In this document: piece after piece, positions 42,862 to 52,326 of the stretch
Layout of the letters: each line of letters starts with the position of its first letter
Numbering within the stretch: position 1 is the first letter of the stretch
Source of the DNA: an uncultured Oscillospiraceae bacterium
GTDB lineage: Bacteria; Bacillota; Clostridia; Oscillospirales; Ruminococcaceae
NCBI GenBank assembly: GCA_910588145.1
Contig: CAJUPO010000003.1
Span: forward strand, 1-64,000
Reading direction: 5' to 3'
Length of the DNA stretch: 64,000 nucleotides
Position numbers and translations under genes: made by a program
Notes under the pieces: model-generated
What the model was told of the DNA's origin: nothing
Database searches by the model: none
What the model saw: the letters and a program-made list of their open reading frames with translations, nothing else

Positions 42862-43506
42862 TTATAATTTTATTATACTTGCTATACTGCCTGCCAAATC
42901 ATCATAATAGCCAGCATTTCCGCTTGAAAGCATTCCGCCGTCAGCCATATCGGTATCAATTATAAACTCCACTACATTTCCGGAACCGTCATATCGTGGT
43001 ACATAACAGCATGTACTATCAGTATGACAATCGGATTTAATATCCGAAACTATTACAGTAAAGCTGCTTCCGCTGTCCAGGGTAATCATAAAGCGTTCTC
43101 CGCACCCATTGGTGATACCTGTTCCCAAAGCAACGCAATAATCGTCTCCTATTCGTCTGAAGCCTCTGTCATCGGTATACGCCTGCTGTTGAAGCTCATA
43201 CTGAATACTTGATGTATCGGTTATACACCGATAATCCATGTAAGCCTTGAATGAGGTATCCATCCCGGACAGCCAATCAGTACCGGCTACAGTTTCCTCA
43301 TAAACATTATCTTCATACCCTTCATTATATGAATCCTCGTTCTCATATGTTACCTCCTCCTGAGGTTCCTCAGAAACTGTGCTTTCCTCTGTATATTCTT
43401 CATCAAGGATTTCACTGGTATCAGAAATTGAATATACAGGCACTTCTTTTTCAACTGGAATGGGCATATGTACCTCGCTTGCTGATGACATTATCAGCGA
43501 TGTCAT
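42862..43506 (-). CDS. secreted acidic protein, unknown function
   Basis: About 214 residues from ATG 43506: an N-terminal hydrophobic stretch ending near SSASEVH, an acidic low-complexity region (EETTYEN type, about 30-70) and a C-terminal domain with four or five cysteines (around CGERF, DCHTDSTCCYV), possibly disulfide bonded. The ATG lacks a ribosome site, whereas a GGAGG (43536-43540) stands 8 bases before an ATT codon at 43527 in the same frame; starting there gives a complete signal peptide (IFLYTFLMTSLIMSS). No family recognised. It is probably a cell-surface or exported protein. Confidence 0.6.
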   Translation of the reverse strand: MTSLIMSSASEVHMPIPVEKEVPVYSISDTSEILDEEYTEESTVSEEPQEEVTYENEDSYNEGYEDNVYEETVAGTDWLSGMDTSFKAYMDYRCITDTSSIQYELQQQAYTDDRGFRRIGDDYCVALGTGITNGCGERFMITLDSGSSFTVIVSDIKSDCHTDSTCCYVPRYDGSGNVVEFIIDTDMADGGMLSSGNAGYYDDLAGSIASIIKL

Positions 43507-43685
43507 TAAAAACGTATATAAAAAAATAGAAACCGCCTCCTGATATTTTAGAATACGTTTTCTATTTTATTCTTTTCTATATTAAATTATTCATTAAAAG
43601 GAAATAAACTTTATTTCCAAATATCTAAAACCTTAATTCCTTTCTCCAGAATCAACATTTTAGGCTTTTTAATATACTTTTGCGA

Positions 43686-44747
43686 CTAATTACAATAAAA
43701 AAACTTCTTTATCTGCAAATCTGTAAGCTCAATGACATTACTTTTATTAAGCCAATGTTTGTACCAATCAACTGTTCTTAAAAGTGCTTCATTAATGTTC
43801 CATTTCGGATTCCAGTCAAGTCTTTTTTGCAGTTTAGAGCAGTTGAGTTTCAGAAGACCTGATTCATAAACTGGATTTTCCTCAGGCTCAACATTCCACT
43901 TTACGCCGTTTCCCCATAAACGGCAAAACTCATCAACAAGAACACTGGTTTTGATACAGTCAGATTCCTTAGGTCCTACGTTATAACAATCCTCATACGA
44001 ACTATTTTCATACTGTTTTGACGCAATATCAAGATATACTGCCAAAGATTCAAGTACATGCTGATACGGCCGGACAGAATCCGGATTCCTTACCATTATA
44101 ACTTTATTCTGTAATGCTGCCCTTACGCAGTCCGGAATGATTCGGTCCGCCGCAAAATCACCTCCGCCGATTACATTGCCGGATCTGACTGCTGAAACAG
44201 AAATATTTTTCTGCTTAAAAAAGCTATTTTTATATGTGCTTGTTACAAGCTCCGAACAGGATTTACTATTGGAATACGGATCATATCCGTTAAGTTCATC
44301 TGTTTCACGGTAACCCCGTTCCAATTCCATATTTTTATAAACTTTATCAGTTGTGACATTAATAACTGATCTTACTGAATCAGAAAAACGACAGCACTCA
44401 AGAACATTTACAGTTCCCATAACATTTGTTGAATATGTGCTTACCGGATCATCATAGCTTTCACGAACCAGAGTACGTGCTGCCATGTGTATAACAATTT
44501 CCGGAGAAAATTTATCAAATACACACTTCAGGGATTCAATACTTCGTACATCGCCAAACTGCACCGGTATTTCCTTATTCAGTTTCAAAATGTCAAATAA
44601 GCTGTAATCTGATTGCGGTAAAAGGGAAAAACCATAAACTTCAGCTCCGAAATTCATAAGTATTCTGCAAATCCACGAACCCTTGAATCCGGTGCAGCCG
44701 GTCACCAATACCTTTTTATTTTTATAAAACTTATAGTCAAATCCCAT
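43686..44747 (-). CDS. CDP-glucose 4,6-dehydratase-like SDR
   Basis: A 353-residue extended short-chain dehydrogenase. The NAD site is VTGCTGFKGSW, with HMAARTLVRESYDDP and the catalytic YSNSK (Y-x3-K). The sequence pattern (TGFKGSW, RPYQHVLE, and GPKESD) matches CDP-glucose 4,6-dehydratase (RfbG/AscB type), which starts CDP-dideoxysugar synthesis. The usual partner genes (rfbF, rfbH) are absent from this window, so it is an orphan or part of a dispersed pathway. It follows the helicase gene by 14 bases. Confidence 0.82.
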   Translation of the reverse strand: MGFDYKFYKNKKVLVTGCTGFKGSWICRILMNFGAEVYGFSLLPQSDYSLFDILKLNKEIPVQFGDVRSIESLKCVFDKFSPEIVIHMAARTLVRESYDDPVSTYSTNVMGTVNVLECCRFSDSVRSVINVTTDKVYKNMELERGYRETDELNGYDPYSNSKSCSELVTSTYKNSFFKQKNISVSAVRSGNVIGGGDFAADRIIPDCVRAALQNKVIMVRNPDSVRPYQHVLESLAVYLDIASKQYENSSYEDCYNVGPKESDCIKTSVLVDEFCRLWGNGVKWNVEPEENPVYESGLLKLNCSKLQKRLDWNPKWNINEALLRTVDWYKHWLNKSNVIELTDLQIKKFFYCN

Positions 44748-44761
44748 AATAACCTTTCTGT

Positions 44762-47700
44762 TTATACACCTATCACTTTAGAATTTATTGCTCCGGCTCC
44801 TTTATCAGTTATTTTAATACACTGCTTTTGACATTCGATATTTCCCTCTGAGCATAAATATTCAACTCTGTTTTTTATAAAAACCGGAGCTATTCCAAGG
44901 ACGTTTGAAATATTGCTTACCGTAATTCTTCTTCCTTTAAATTCTAAAGCTGACTTTAAGATGAAATAATCAAGAATATTCATTCCCGTATCATCATAAT
45001 CATTTTCCTCGTTTTCGGAGTACGCTGAATCAGAAATACCAGTTTTATGATACTCTTTATAATATGTACTTTCACCCGGCTGCTGAGCATCAGGAATTTG
45101 TTCAGCATTCCTGATTCCTGACAGTCTTTCAGTTATCTGATAAATATTACGGAACATCTCAGAAGATTCATGATTTGACGAATTTATAAAGTTTTCTAAG
45201 CAGCCTACAATAACAAGAAGTTCTTTTGCTCTTGACATAGCAACATTAATACGCCGCCCATCTTTAGCAAATCCGATGTTATGCCCGACATTATTTCTTA
45301 CAAAACTCATAATAATAATATCTTCTTCCATTCCCTGGAATCTATCTACTGAACCTATTCTAATATTTACATTTGAAAGCGTTTTATAAAATCCGCTGTA
45401 AATCAGTTCTGATTCAAGAAGCTTTACCTGTGCATCATAAAAGGTTATAATACCTATACCCTTTTGAGCATTATTCTTAACCAGATTAGAATTTAACATA
45501 CTTAAAATTTTCTTTACGCAGGAAACCTCAAATTCATTATAAAAACTCTTATTGCGCATATTTTCATAATACTTTGTAATATTTGGAACATCATACCATA
45601 AAACGTGATTATCCTCCTCAATATCGAACCCATAGCACATATGTTCTTTAGGAGAAACTGACGGGGATTCAAGTCTTCCTGCATCAGTATTAATATAAAA
45701 CTGATTTACCAATCCGGCAATATCCCTATGCATACGATACTGCCTGTAAAGCATAGTTTTTGTTCCTGTTTCCGCCTTTTCATAAAGTTCTTCAAAAAGA
45801 CTAATTTTCATAAGTTCTTTTAAACTGCCGTCATTTTCCGATTCAATTTCATCATAAGCATTCATATCTATAAACGGCGGAAGCTGCTTATGGTCACCTA
45901 CAAGTACTATTTTCTTTCCTTTAAGCATTGGGAGAATAATATCCGGCGGCGTACTTTTACTTGATTCATCAATAATAACCACATCGAAAACCGGATAATT
46001 TTCATTGAAATCCTTAGTGCCGCTCTGGATACAGGTAATCCCTATTACATTTGCATTATCTATATATAGCTTTTTCAAAGAATTATAATTCATTCCGCTT
46101 CCGGAAATTTTACTTTTCCATTCCAAAATAAGCTTTTTCCAAGTATCATAACGAAATTTAAAATCATTATATTTCTGCATAACACAGCTTTCCATCTTAT
46201 CCGGATCAATTTTTGATAAATCAATATTGCAAAGCGCCGACATATAAAATCTTTCAGAAGCTTCCTCTCTAAGCAGTTCAACATTATAATTATAATCACG
46301 TACTAAATCAGAATACTCTTTACTTGTTGTATTATACTTACTTTTAACGCTATAATACTGACTGTCATAATCTTCACAAAGTGCGTCCAATCCCGTATGA
46401 AAACAATCTGAATTAAAAACAAAAACCTCTGATTTTTTGATTTGTTCAATTTTATCGCAAAGTTTAATCGTTTTAACCTGTATACTCACCATAAAATTTT
46501 CAGTACGTCTATAATATACAGCAGCTAATTTTCGCCACTTTCTGCCAAACAATAACCGCTTAATTCCAAAGGGTTCAGCATTTATTATCTTTTCTCCCTC
46601 TTCATAAAGACTTTCAGTATTTTCAAATCCGGCATAATAAAATTCCCCGTCATAAAAGGTTTTGTCTAAAATTGCACTGCCTGCTGATTTTTCTATATAA
46701 TCAAACTGTTCAGTAAATTTATTGGTATAGTCATTAAAGAAATTTAGTTCATTTTCATATTCACGGATTTTTTCAATATCAGCTTTCATATCCATATACT
46801 TACCGGAAATATCATTATAAATTCCGTTTGGAATTATAAAATCCTCCGGATAAAAATTACGTGCTTTTTCAGCAGCTGATAAATCATCGTTTTCATATGC
46901 TTTGGCAATCAGTTCAAAAAAGGCAGCTCTTTTTTCTTTAGCGTCTTTCAGTACATTTTTATAAAAGTGAATCTGAGATTCATAATAATTCTTTGTTTTT
47001 CGTCCCTCACTGATACGCTCAGAAAGCTCCATAAGATCAGGCAGCTTTTTAATATATGAATTAAGCTTTTGAGTTCTCTCATCAATATTTTTTGACATAT
47101 TTTCAGAGGAATCGGAAATTTGTTTTATCCATGTTCTAACAACATTATCTTCCACAAACGGAAGTCCCTCTTCTTCAACCCTTGAGCTGTCACCTTTTCT
47201 CAGTACCCTTACATCCGTATGGTTCATTACCCTTGAAATTGCATTGTCAACAGCCAGATTTGACTGGGATACTACAAGCGTTTTCAGTCCTCTAATGGCA
47301 TTCTGATAGCAAATTTCTGCGATAACCGTGGTTTTTCCTGTACCTGGCGGTCCTTGAATCAGATAAAGGTCTTCAGCATTCAACACCCCCTCAACAGCTT
47401 CTATCTGCTCAGGATTCATATTTTCAGCAAGAAGATTTTCTGCTGAAAGTATAACATTGTCCCCAGGCTTCCTATTTGCTTTTTCAGGATTAAAAATAAA
47501 TTCCGGAAGCCTTTTATTGACCGCTTCTCCTCTGCACAGCTTGTCCAATCCAGATTTCATTCTTTTGCAGGTTATCTCAGCCGCCGCGTCATAAATAACC
47601 AACCGCTGTCCGGAATTAAATACATCTGTTTTGTTTCCTGATAGCTTAACCGTTAAAATATTATTCCTGTAATCGTCTGCTTTTCCCACTGAAAAAACAG

Positions 47701-48235
47701 GCTCTCCTTTTTCGTCAGCAGTTCCTACACTAAGATTTTTTATTTCCTTGCCGTCCAGTCCTAAAGTTTTAATACGCACCGTATCACCGGATCTATACAA
47801 AACTTCCTCACAACAGAACAGCGCTTTGCTTTTTCCGGACTTCTCAAGCAATGAATTAATATATTCATACCACATATCAAGGCGCTCTCTTAAAGCTTCA
47901 TTTATGTGAAAAACGCCGTCCTGATTTAAATGAGTAAAACAAACTGAAACTGCTTTATTGCTGTCAAGGGGTTCAAGGCTAACACTCCGGCATGAAAAAA
48001 CATCATTATCCAGAACACCCTTTAAACTAAATTCAACTCCTCCGGTATTAAAATTCAGTATCAAAAGCCCGTCCTGCATAGCAATTTTAGCATAAAATGC
48101 TTTTCCTTCGGGAAAAACTGTCATTGGAAGTTCATATTTTGAAACGTCAGAAATACCTGTTTTCTTAAGTTCATCAAGAGCACGAGGCGACATATTAAGA
48201 ATCAATTTATTAGTATTCGATTCCAATTTAAACAC
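44762..48235 (-). CDS. large SF1 (UPF1-like) helicase with C-terminal winged helix
   Basis: A 1157-residue superfamily 1 helicase. Walker A GPPGTGKT (295-302), motif II DESS in FDVVIIDESSKSTPP, GDHKQLPPF, YRMHRDIAGLVNQFY and the late motifs DRFQGMEEDIIIMSFVRNN and NVAMSRAKELLVIVG are all present. An insert of about 300 residues, largely coiled coil, separates motifs I and II. Residues about 1090-1157 resemble a winged helix (VSNISNVLGIAPVFIKNRVE). These proteins act on RNA-DNA hybrids, repair or defence; role here not determinable. It abuts a carboxypeptidase gene. Confidence 0.85.
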   Translation of the reverse strand: MFKLESNTNKLILNMSPRALDELKKTGISDVSKYELPMTVFPEGKAFYAKIAMQDGLLILNFNTGGVEFSLKGVLDNDVFSCRSVSLEPLDSNKAVSVCFTHLNQDGVFHINEALRERLDMWYEYINSLLEKSGKSKALFCCEEVLYRSGDTVRIKTLGLDGKEIKNLSVGTADEKGEPVFSVGKADDYRNNILTVKLSGNKTDVFNSGQRLVIYDAAAEITCKRMKSGLDKLCRGEAVNKRLPEFIFNPEKANRKPGDNVILSAENLLAENMNPEQIEAVEGVLNAEDLYLIQGPPGTGKTTVIAEICYQNAIRGLKTLVVSQSNLAVDNAISRVMNHTDVRVLRKGDSSRVEEEGLPFVEDNVVRTWIKQISDSSENMSKNIDERTQKLNSYIKKLPDLMELSERISEGRKTKNYYESQIHFYKNVLKDAKEKRAAFFELIAKAYENDDLSAAEKARNFYPEDFIIPNGIYNDISGKYMDMKADIEKIREYENELNFFNDYTNKFTEQFDYIEKSAGSAILDKTFYDGEFYYAGFENTESLYEEGEKIINAEPFGIKRLLFGRKWRKLAAVYYRRTENFMVSIQVKTIKLCDKIEQIKKSEVFVFNSDCFHTGLDALCEDYDSQYYSVKSKYNTTSKEYSDLVRDYNYNVELLREEASERFYMSALCNIDLSKIDPDKMESCVMQKYNDFKFRYDTWKKLILEWKSKISGSGMNYNSLKKLYIDNANVIGITCIQSGTKDFNENYPVFDVVIIDESSKSTPPDIILPMLKGKKIVLVGDHKQLPPFIDMNAYDEIESENDGSLKELMKISLFEELYEKAETGTKTMLYRQYRMHRDIAGLVNQFYINTDAGRLESPSVSPKEHMCYGFDIEEDNHVLWYDVPNITKYYENMRNKSFYNEFEVSCVKKILSMLNSNLVKNNAQKGIGIITFYDAQVKLLESELIYSGFYKTLSNVNIRIGSVDRFQGMEEDIIIMSFVRNNVGHNIGFAKDGRRINVAMSRAKELLVIVGCLENFINSSNHESSEMFRNIYQITERLSGIRNAEQIPDAQQPGESTYYKEYHKTGISDSAYSENEENDYDDTGMNILDYFILKSALEFKGRRITVSNISNVLGIAPVFIKNRVEYLCSEGNIECQKQCIKITDKGAGAINSKVIGV

Positions 48236-48243
48236 TCCTATTT

Positions 48244-49239
48244 TTAATCCAGATAATTTCCGTAAAGCTCAAAAGCGTCATATACCGTCAGCCAATAATC
48301 ATATGAGCCTGCTGTTACTGCAACATATTCACGGCCGTTCTTTAAGGCAAATGATGCAAGACAATTTTCAGCTTCATCAGTAAATCCTGTTTTTCCGCCC
48401 TCGATCTGTACGCCTGCGACCTCATCTCCGTACATACGGCTGAACATCGTGCTTTCAAGAAGAATCCCCTGAGGGTGCTCCTTGGTTCTTGAAGTTGTAT
48501 ACTGATAGGTTGACAGAACCTTTCTGCACAAATTATTTTGCAGGGCATATTCAAGTATTACTGCCATTTCTGTTGCAGTACTGTAATGATTTTCATCATG
48601 CAGCCCGCTTGTATTTGTAAAATGCGTATGCTTAAGACCCAACCCTTCTGCTTTTTCATTCATAAGCTTAACAAAATTCTCTTCACTGCCGCTAATGCGT
48701 TCTGCAAGCCCGATAGCTGCGTCAGCTCCGGACGGAAGAACTGTTCCGTAAAGCATATCTTCAACGGTTACAGTTTCACCCTCTTCAAAGCCCGTTATTG
48801 ATGCGTCAGCTTCCATCAGCGGGTGCAGAATTTCATAAGTCATAGTAAATCTGTCATCAATAGAGTTCATGTTTTCAGCGGCAACAATAAGTGTCATTAT
48901 TTTAGTCATTGACGCAGGATAAATAATTTTATCCGCTTCCCTCTGGGCTATTATCTTGTTTTCGCTGACATCAACCAGAACTCCGTATTTACTTACTATC
49001 TTATCGCCAAATTCGATTGATTCAACATCAATTTCAGGATACTCAACAGTCGGATATGTCGTTTCTTCGGTTGTTTCTTCAATTTCAGCAGACATATTCT
49101 CAGAAATGCTGTTTACTGACGACGTAATATTTTCAGGCTTTAAAATAAAATGAATACCGGCTAAAGCTATTACAGCAATAAATAAAATTGTCAGAATCCC
49201 CGTGATAAAAAGTGTTATAAAAGTACTTTTTGTATGCAT
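48244..49239 (-). CDS. D-alanyl-D-alanine carboxypeptidase (DacF/PBP5 type)
   Basis: A 331-residue enzyme that trims the terminal D-Ala from peptidoglycan stems. It is membrane-anchored by one helix (about 8-33) and has SxxK SMTK (110-113), SGAD (170-173) in the place of the SxN motif and KTG in IEGGKTGFTDEAEN. The missing Asn (SGA) occurs in some DacF-like groups and should not abolish activity, though this is not proved. ATG 49239 with GAGGTCGAAT is preferred over one 13 codons upstream. Its location next to the helicase gene has no clear meaning. Confidence 0.88.
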   Translation of the reverse strand: MHTKSTFITLFITGILTILFIAVIALAGIHFILKPENITSSVNSISENMSAEIEETTEETTYPTVEYPEIDVESIEFGDKIVSKYGVLVDVSENKIIAQREADKIIYPASMTKIMTLIVAAENMNSIDDRFTMTYEILHPLMEADASITGFEEGETVTVEDMLYGTVLPSGADAAIGLAERISGSEENFVKLMNEKAEGLGLKHTHFTNTSGLHDENHYSTATEMAVILEYALQNNLCRKVLSTYQYTTSRTKEHPQGILLESTMFSRMYGDEVAGVQIEGGKTGFTDEAENCLASFALKNGREYVAVTAGSYDYWLTVYDAFELYGNYLD

Positions 49240-49276
49240 ATTCGACCTCAATTTCAATAGATTTAAAAAACAAAAC

Positions 49277-49303
49277 AAGGCGGAATCAATCCGCCTTAAG
49301 TTT
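49277..49303 (-). terminator. terminator of the TSCPD gene
   Basis: Minus-strand stem AAGGCGGA / TCCGCCTT with five-base loop and T-rich tail (TGTTTTGTTTTTT). Confidence 0.85.
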
Positions 49304-49546
49304 TCAGATAGTCTGTTTAAGTGCCTGAGCCAACTGATCCGGACATGAAGTATTTTTCATACCGCACTTTATATTCTCAAGCTTTTCTATTACATCTTCC
49401 ACCTTCATTCCCTTAACTAACGCTGCTATTCCCTTAAGATTGCCGTTGCATCCGCCGATGTATTCGACATTCTTCAAAACTCCGTCCTCAATTTCTATAT
49501 TTATCTGCCGTGAACAAACACCCTTTGGTATATAATTAATTATCAT
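49304..49546 (-). CDS. TSCPD-domain protein (TIGR03905 type)
   Basis: An 80-residue protein starting MIINYIPKGVCSRQINIEIE, with VEYIGGCNGNLKGIAALVKG and ending SCPDQLAQALKQ. This is the TSCPD domain, also found in ribonucleotide reductases, where Cys residues may bind metal. Stand-alone members are common in Clostridia and of uncertain function. ATG 49546 has AGGAGG upstream. It lies 21 bases after the PHP gene in the same direction. Confidence 0.85.
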   Translation of the reverse strand: MIINYIPKGVCSRQINIEIEDGVLKNVEYIGGCNGNLKGIAALVKGMKVEDVIEKLENIKCGMKNTSCPDQLAQALKQTI

Positions 49547-49567
49547 AATATCCTCCTGCACGTTATG

Positions 49568-50401
49568 TTATTTTTTATTTGAAAGCTTTATTATTCGGTC
49601 AAGGTTTTCTTTCGATGTAGTTTCGCTTCCCAAATGCGTAGGTACTGCGTTATAGAGTCCGTGAAAATCCGAGCCGCCTGTAACTATTAAGTCATATTTT
49701 TCGGCAATACTGAGAAGCTCTCTTCTTTTTTCCTCATCAGCTGAATAATGATAAACTTCCACTCCGTCAATCTTCTTTTCTGCTGCAAGTTCTTCCAAAA
49801 GATCAAGGCTGTCATACATAGCCGGATGCGCCATTACAGCAACGCCTCTTGCAGAATGAATAAGATCAAGAACAAATCTGACATCAGGATATTCTCTTTC
49901 CACCAGACAGATCCCTTTGTCAAGATTAAAAAGCTCATTGTTCAAATCACCGTAAAATTCAAGAGCATAGCCATATTCAATAAGCGCTCTCATAATATGC
50001 GATTTAAAGATACTTTTACTTCCGGTACAGTGCTTAAGTACGCTTTCCGGAGTTATAGGATAAAGCTTCATAACATTTTCTATCATTTCTTTTGAGCAAG
50101 CTTTTCTTATTTCACACGACTTAAGGCAGAGACCTTCTAATCTGTCCGGCTTTTTCGGAGCGTAGCAGAGAATGTGTACTTTTTTCCCTCTGGATTTGTC
50201 CCATGCGGACATTTCAACACCCTGGATAACTTTTACGCCATAGCGTTCACCAAGGATATGCGCTCTTGAAAACGATGAAAGGGTATCATGATCTGTTATA
50301 GACAGAAAATCTATGTTCAATCTCTTGGCCTGTACAATTACATCTTCAATTCCAAGGGAACCGTCGGATAATGTTGTGTGACAGTGAAGATCACAAATCA
50401 T
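49568..50401 (-). CDS. PHP-domain metal-dependent phosphoesterase
   Basis: A 277-residue cytoplasmic enzyme. Metal ligands in DLHCHTTLSDGS (HxH), SITDHDTL, VEMSAWD and ILCY and AHPAMYD can be seen, then GSDFHG near the C terminus. Such YciV-like PHP proteins hydrolyse 3',5'-bisnucleotides or trim rRNA. ATG 50401 is preferred over 50407 because AGGAGG must have room. It is probably in one transcript with the TSCPD gene. Confidence 0.9.
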   Translation of the reverse strand: MICDLHCHTTLSDGSLGIEDVIVQAKRLNIDFLSITDHDTLSSFSRAHILGERYGVKVIQGVEMSAWDKSRGKKVHILCYAPKKPDRLEGLCLKSCEIRKACSKEMIENVMKLYPITPESVLKHCTGSKSIFKSHIMRALIEYGYALEFYGDLNNELFNLDKGICLVEREYPDVRFVLDLIHSARGVAVMAHPAMYDSLDLLEELAAEKKIDGVEVYHYSADEEKRRELLSIAEKYDLIVTGGSDFHGLYNAVPTHLGSETTSKENLDRIIKLSNKK

Positions 50402-50495
50402 ATACATCCTCCTAAACTATTAAACTGATTTGCATTAATATTATATAGATTATATCATATAAAAAGCAAAAAATCAACACTTTTTTTGTGCATAT

Positions 50496-51467
50496 TTATA
50501 CTAATGATTTTACAAGTTCATCATCGAACAAAGCAGTATCAAAATCACATCTTCCAGAGCAGAAGCTTTTGCCATTTAGATAATTAAGACAGCTGTCACC
50601 CTTAAAATCAAATTCAATGCGGTACGCACAAAGCTGCTGCCGGAAAATGCCCTTTCGTTTATTAATAATAGTATTACCATATTTTCCGTCCCCTAACAAG
50701 GGATTTCCAAGAAACGCCATATGTGCTCTTATCTGGTGTGTACGTCCGGTCACAAGCTTTATCCTAAGAAGTGAAAAATTATTTTTGCTTTTTATCACCT
50801 CATATCCTGTAACTATTTTTTTATAATCCGGTAACTCATTTTCACTTATATCCACTAAATTATGGTTACCCTTTTTTAAAAACGCTGTTCTGTACCCTGA
50901 AGTTTCTTTCGGTACGCCGCAGCAAATGCATAAATATTCTTTATTTATTTCTCTTGACTTAATTCTAAAATTAATTTCCCTAAGAGCGTCTGCATTCTTA
51001 GCGGCTATAACAAGTCCGGAAGTATTCCTGTCTATTCTATTGCACAAAGCCGGTGCAAATGAATTTTCATTTACCGGATCATATTCCCCTTTTTTATAAA
51101 GATAATATCTTATGATGTCAATCAGCGTGTCGCCGGATTTTTCAGATCCAGTATGAACATCCAATCCTGGTTTCTTGTACGCAATAATTATATTTCGATC
51201 TTCATAAACAACATCCGGAGCATTCTCTGTACACTTGATGACCTGAGCTTTCTTTTTTTCTGAAAAAAATTCATCATTAATATACATGGAGATAACATCG
51301 TTTTCCCTTAAAATTTCCCCTTTTTCACATCTTTTGCCGTTCAGCTTGATTCTTTTTATTCTCAGATATTTATATAAAAGTGACTTTGGCAATCCTGGAA
51401 CTGCTTTTGTTATAAATTTATCTATACGCTGTCCGCTGTCATTTCTGTTAACTGTAAATTCTCTCAT
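50496..51467 (-). CDS. RluA-family 23S rRNA pseudouridine synthase
   Basis: A 323-residue enzyme with an N-terminal S4-like RNA-binding region (GQRIDKFITKAVPGLPKSLL, then RIKLNGKR) and the catalytic Asp in CNRIDRNTSGLVIAAKN. RTHQIRAHMAFLGNPLLGDGKYG is the conserved C-terminal segment. It isomerises uridine in large-subunit rRNA (RluC/RluD-like). It lies divergent from radC and downstream of no other gene on its strand. Confidence 0.92.
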   Translation of the reverse strand: MREFTVNRNDSGQRIDKFITKAVPGLPKSLLYKYLRIKRIKLNGKRCEKGEILRENDVISMYINDEFFSEKKKAQVIKCTENAPDVVYEDRNIIIAYKKPGLDVHTGSEKSGDTLIDIIRYYLYKKGEYDPVNENSFAPALCNRIDRNTSGLVIAAKNADALREINFRIKSREINKEYLCICCGVPKETSGYRTAFLKKGNHNLVDISENELPDYKKIVTGYEVIKSKNNFSLLRIKLVTGRTHQIRAHMAFLGNPLLGDGKYGNTIINKRKGIFRQQLCAYRIEFDFKGDSCLNYLNGKSFCSGRCDFDTALFDDELVKSLV

Positions 51468-51626
51468 AAAAACTCCGTTCAGAAAATTATATTTGAAAAT
51501 ATTATATCATTTTTTTCTATAAAATTCAAATAATCAGTTAAATTTATATATTTTTTTAAAAAAATCTTTTATTTTCTTTTAAAATGGATTATACTATATA
51601 TATGAAAAAATTTTACCGGAGGCGCT

Positions 51627-52313
51627 ATGAACGAAAATATTCACAAGGGACACCGAAAAAGAATAAAACAGAAATTCATAGATTCAGGGTTCAGCGGTTT
51701 TAACAATCATGAAATTCTTGAATTGCTTCTATTTTATTCACGTCCAAGGGTTGATACAAATGAAATTGCACATCGGCTGATTAATAATTTCGGAAGCTTT
51801 AGCGGAGTATGCGACGCCGATCTTGACGCACTGAAGGAAATAGAAGGCATTGACGAATCGAGTGCACTGCTTCTGAAAATGATTCCGGCACTTACTAAAG
51901 AGTATCTAAATTCACAAAATAAAATAACGCATCTTAATACATATGAAAAATCCTGCACTTATTTCATGAATCTTTTTGTGGGAGAAAAGGAAGAAAAAAT
52001 CCGAGCCGCTTGTGTTAATGACAAGCTTAAACTCGTTGCCTGCACAGTTATTGCTGAAGGAACTCCCGGAAAGGTTGATATAAATATACGTAAGCTCGTT
52101 GAATTTGCGTATAGAAACAAGTGTGAAAGCATAATTCTTGCCCATAATCACCCAAACGGTGATACTCTTCCGTCTGACAATGATATAAAAGCTACTTCAT
52201 ATGTTTATAATACTCTTAAACCCGTAGGAATAACACTTATTGACCATATTATCATTGCCGGAAACGACGCAATTTCTATGAAAGATTCCGGCGCATTTAC
52301 ACTTCTTAGATAG
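51627..52313 (+). CDS. radC: RadC-family JAB domain protein
   Basis: A 228-residue protein with an N-terminal helix-hairpin-helix-like part (about 20-100, [18 protein letters not shown]) and a C-terminal JAB/MPN domain with metal ligands [14 protein letters not shown]. Its role in repair is disputed; the MPN fold suggests a metalloprotease or nuclease. GGAGG precedes the ATG. It sits 13 bases before uvrB, so it likely forms a repair-related transcript with uvrB and uvrA. Confidence 0.9.
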   Translation: MNENIHKGHRKRIKQKFIDSGFSGFNNHEILELLLFYSRPRVDTNEIAHRLINNFGSFSGVCDADLDALKEIEGIDESSALLLKMIPALTKEYLNSQNKITHLNTYEKSCTYFMNLFVGEKEEKIRAACVNDKLKLVACTVIAEGTPGKVDINIRKLVEFAYRNKCESIILAHNHPNGDTLPSDNDIKATSYVYNTLKPVGITLIDHIIIAGNDAISMKDSGAFTLLR

Positions 52314-52326
52314 ATTGGAGCTTAAC

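Noticed and set aside
49304..51467. Defence-type cluster of PHP, TSCPD and RluA genes
   Set aside because: All three are common housekeeping proteins in Clostridia with no mobile-element context.
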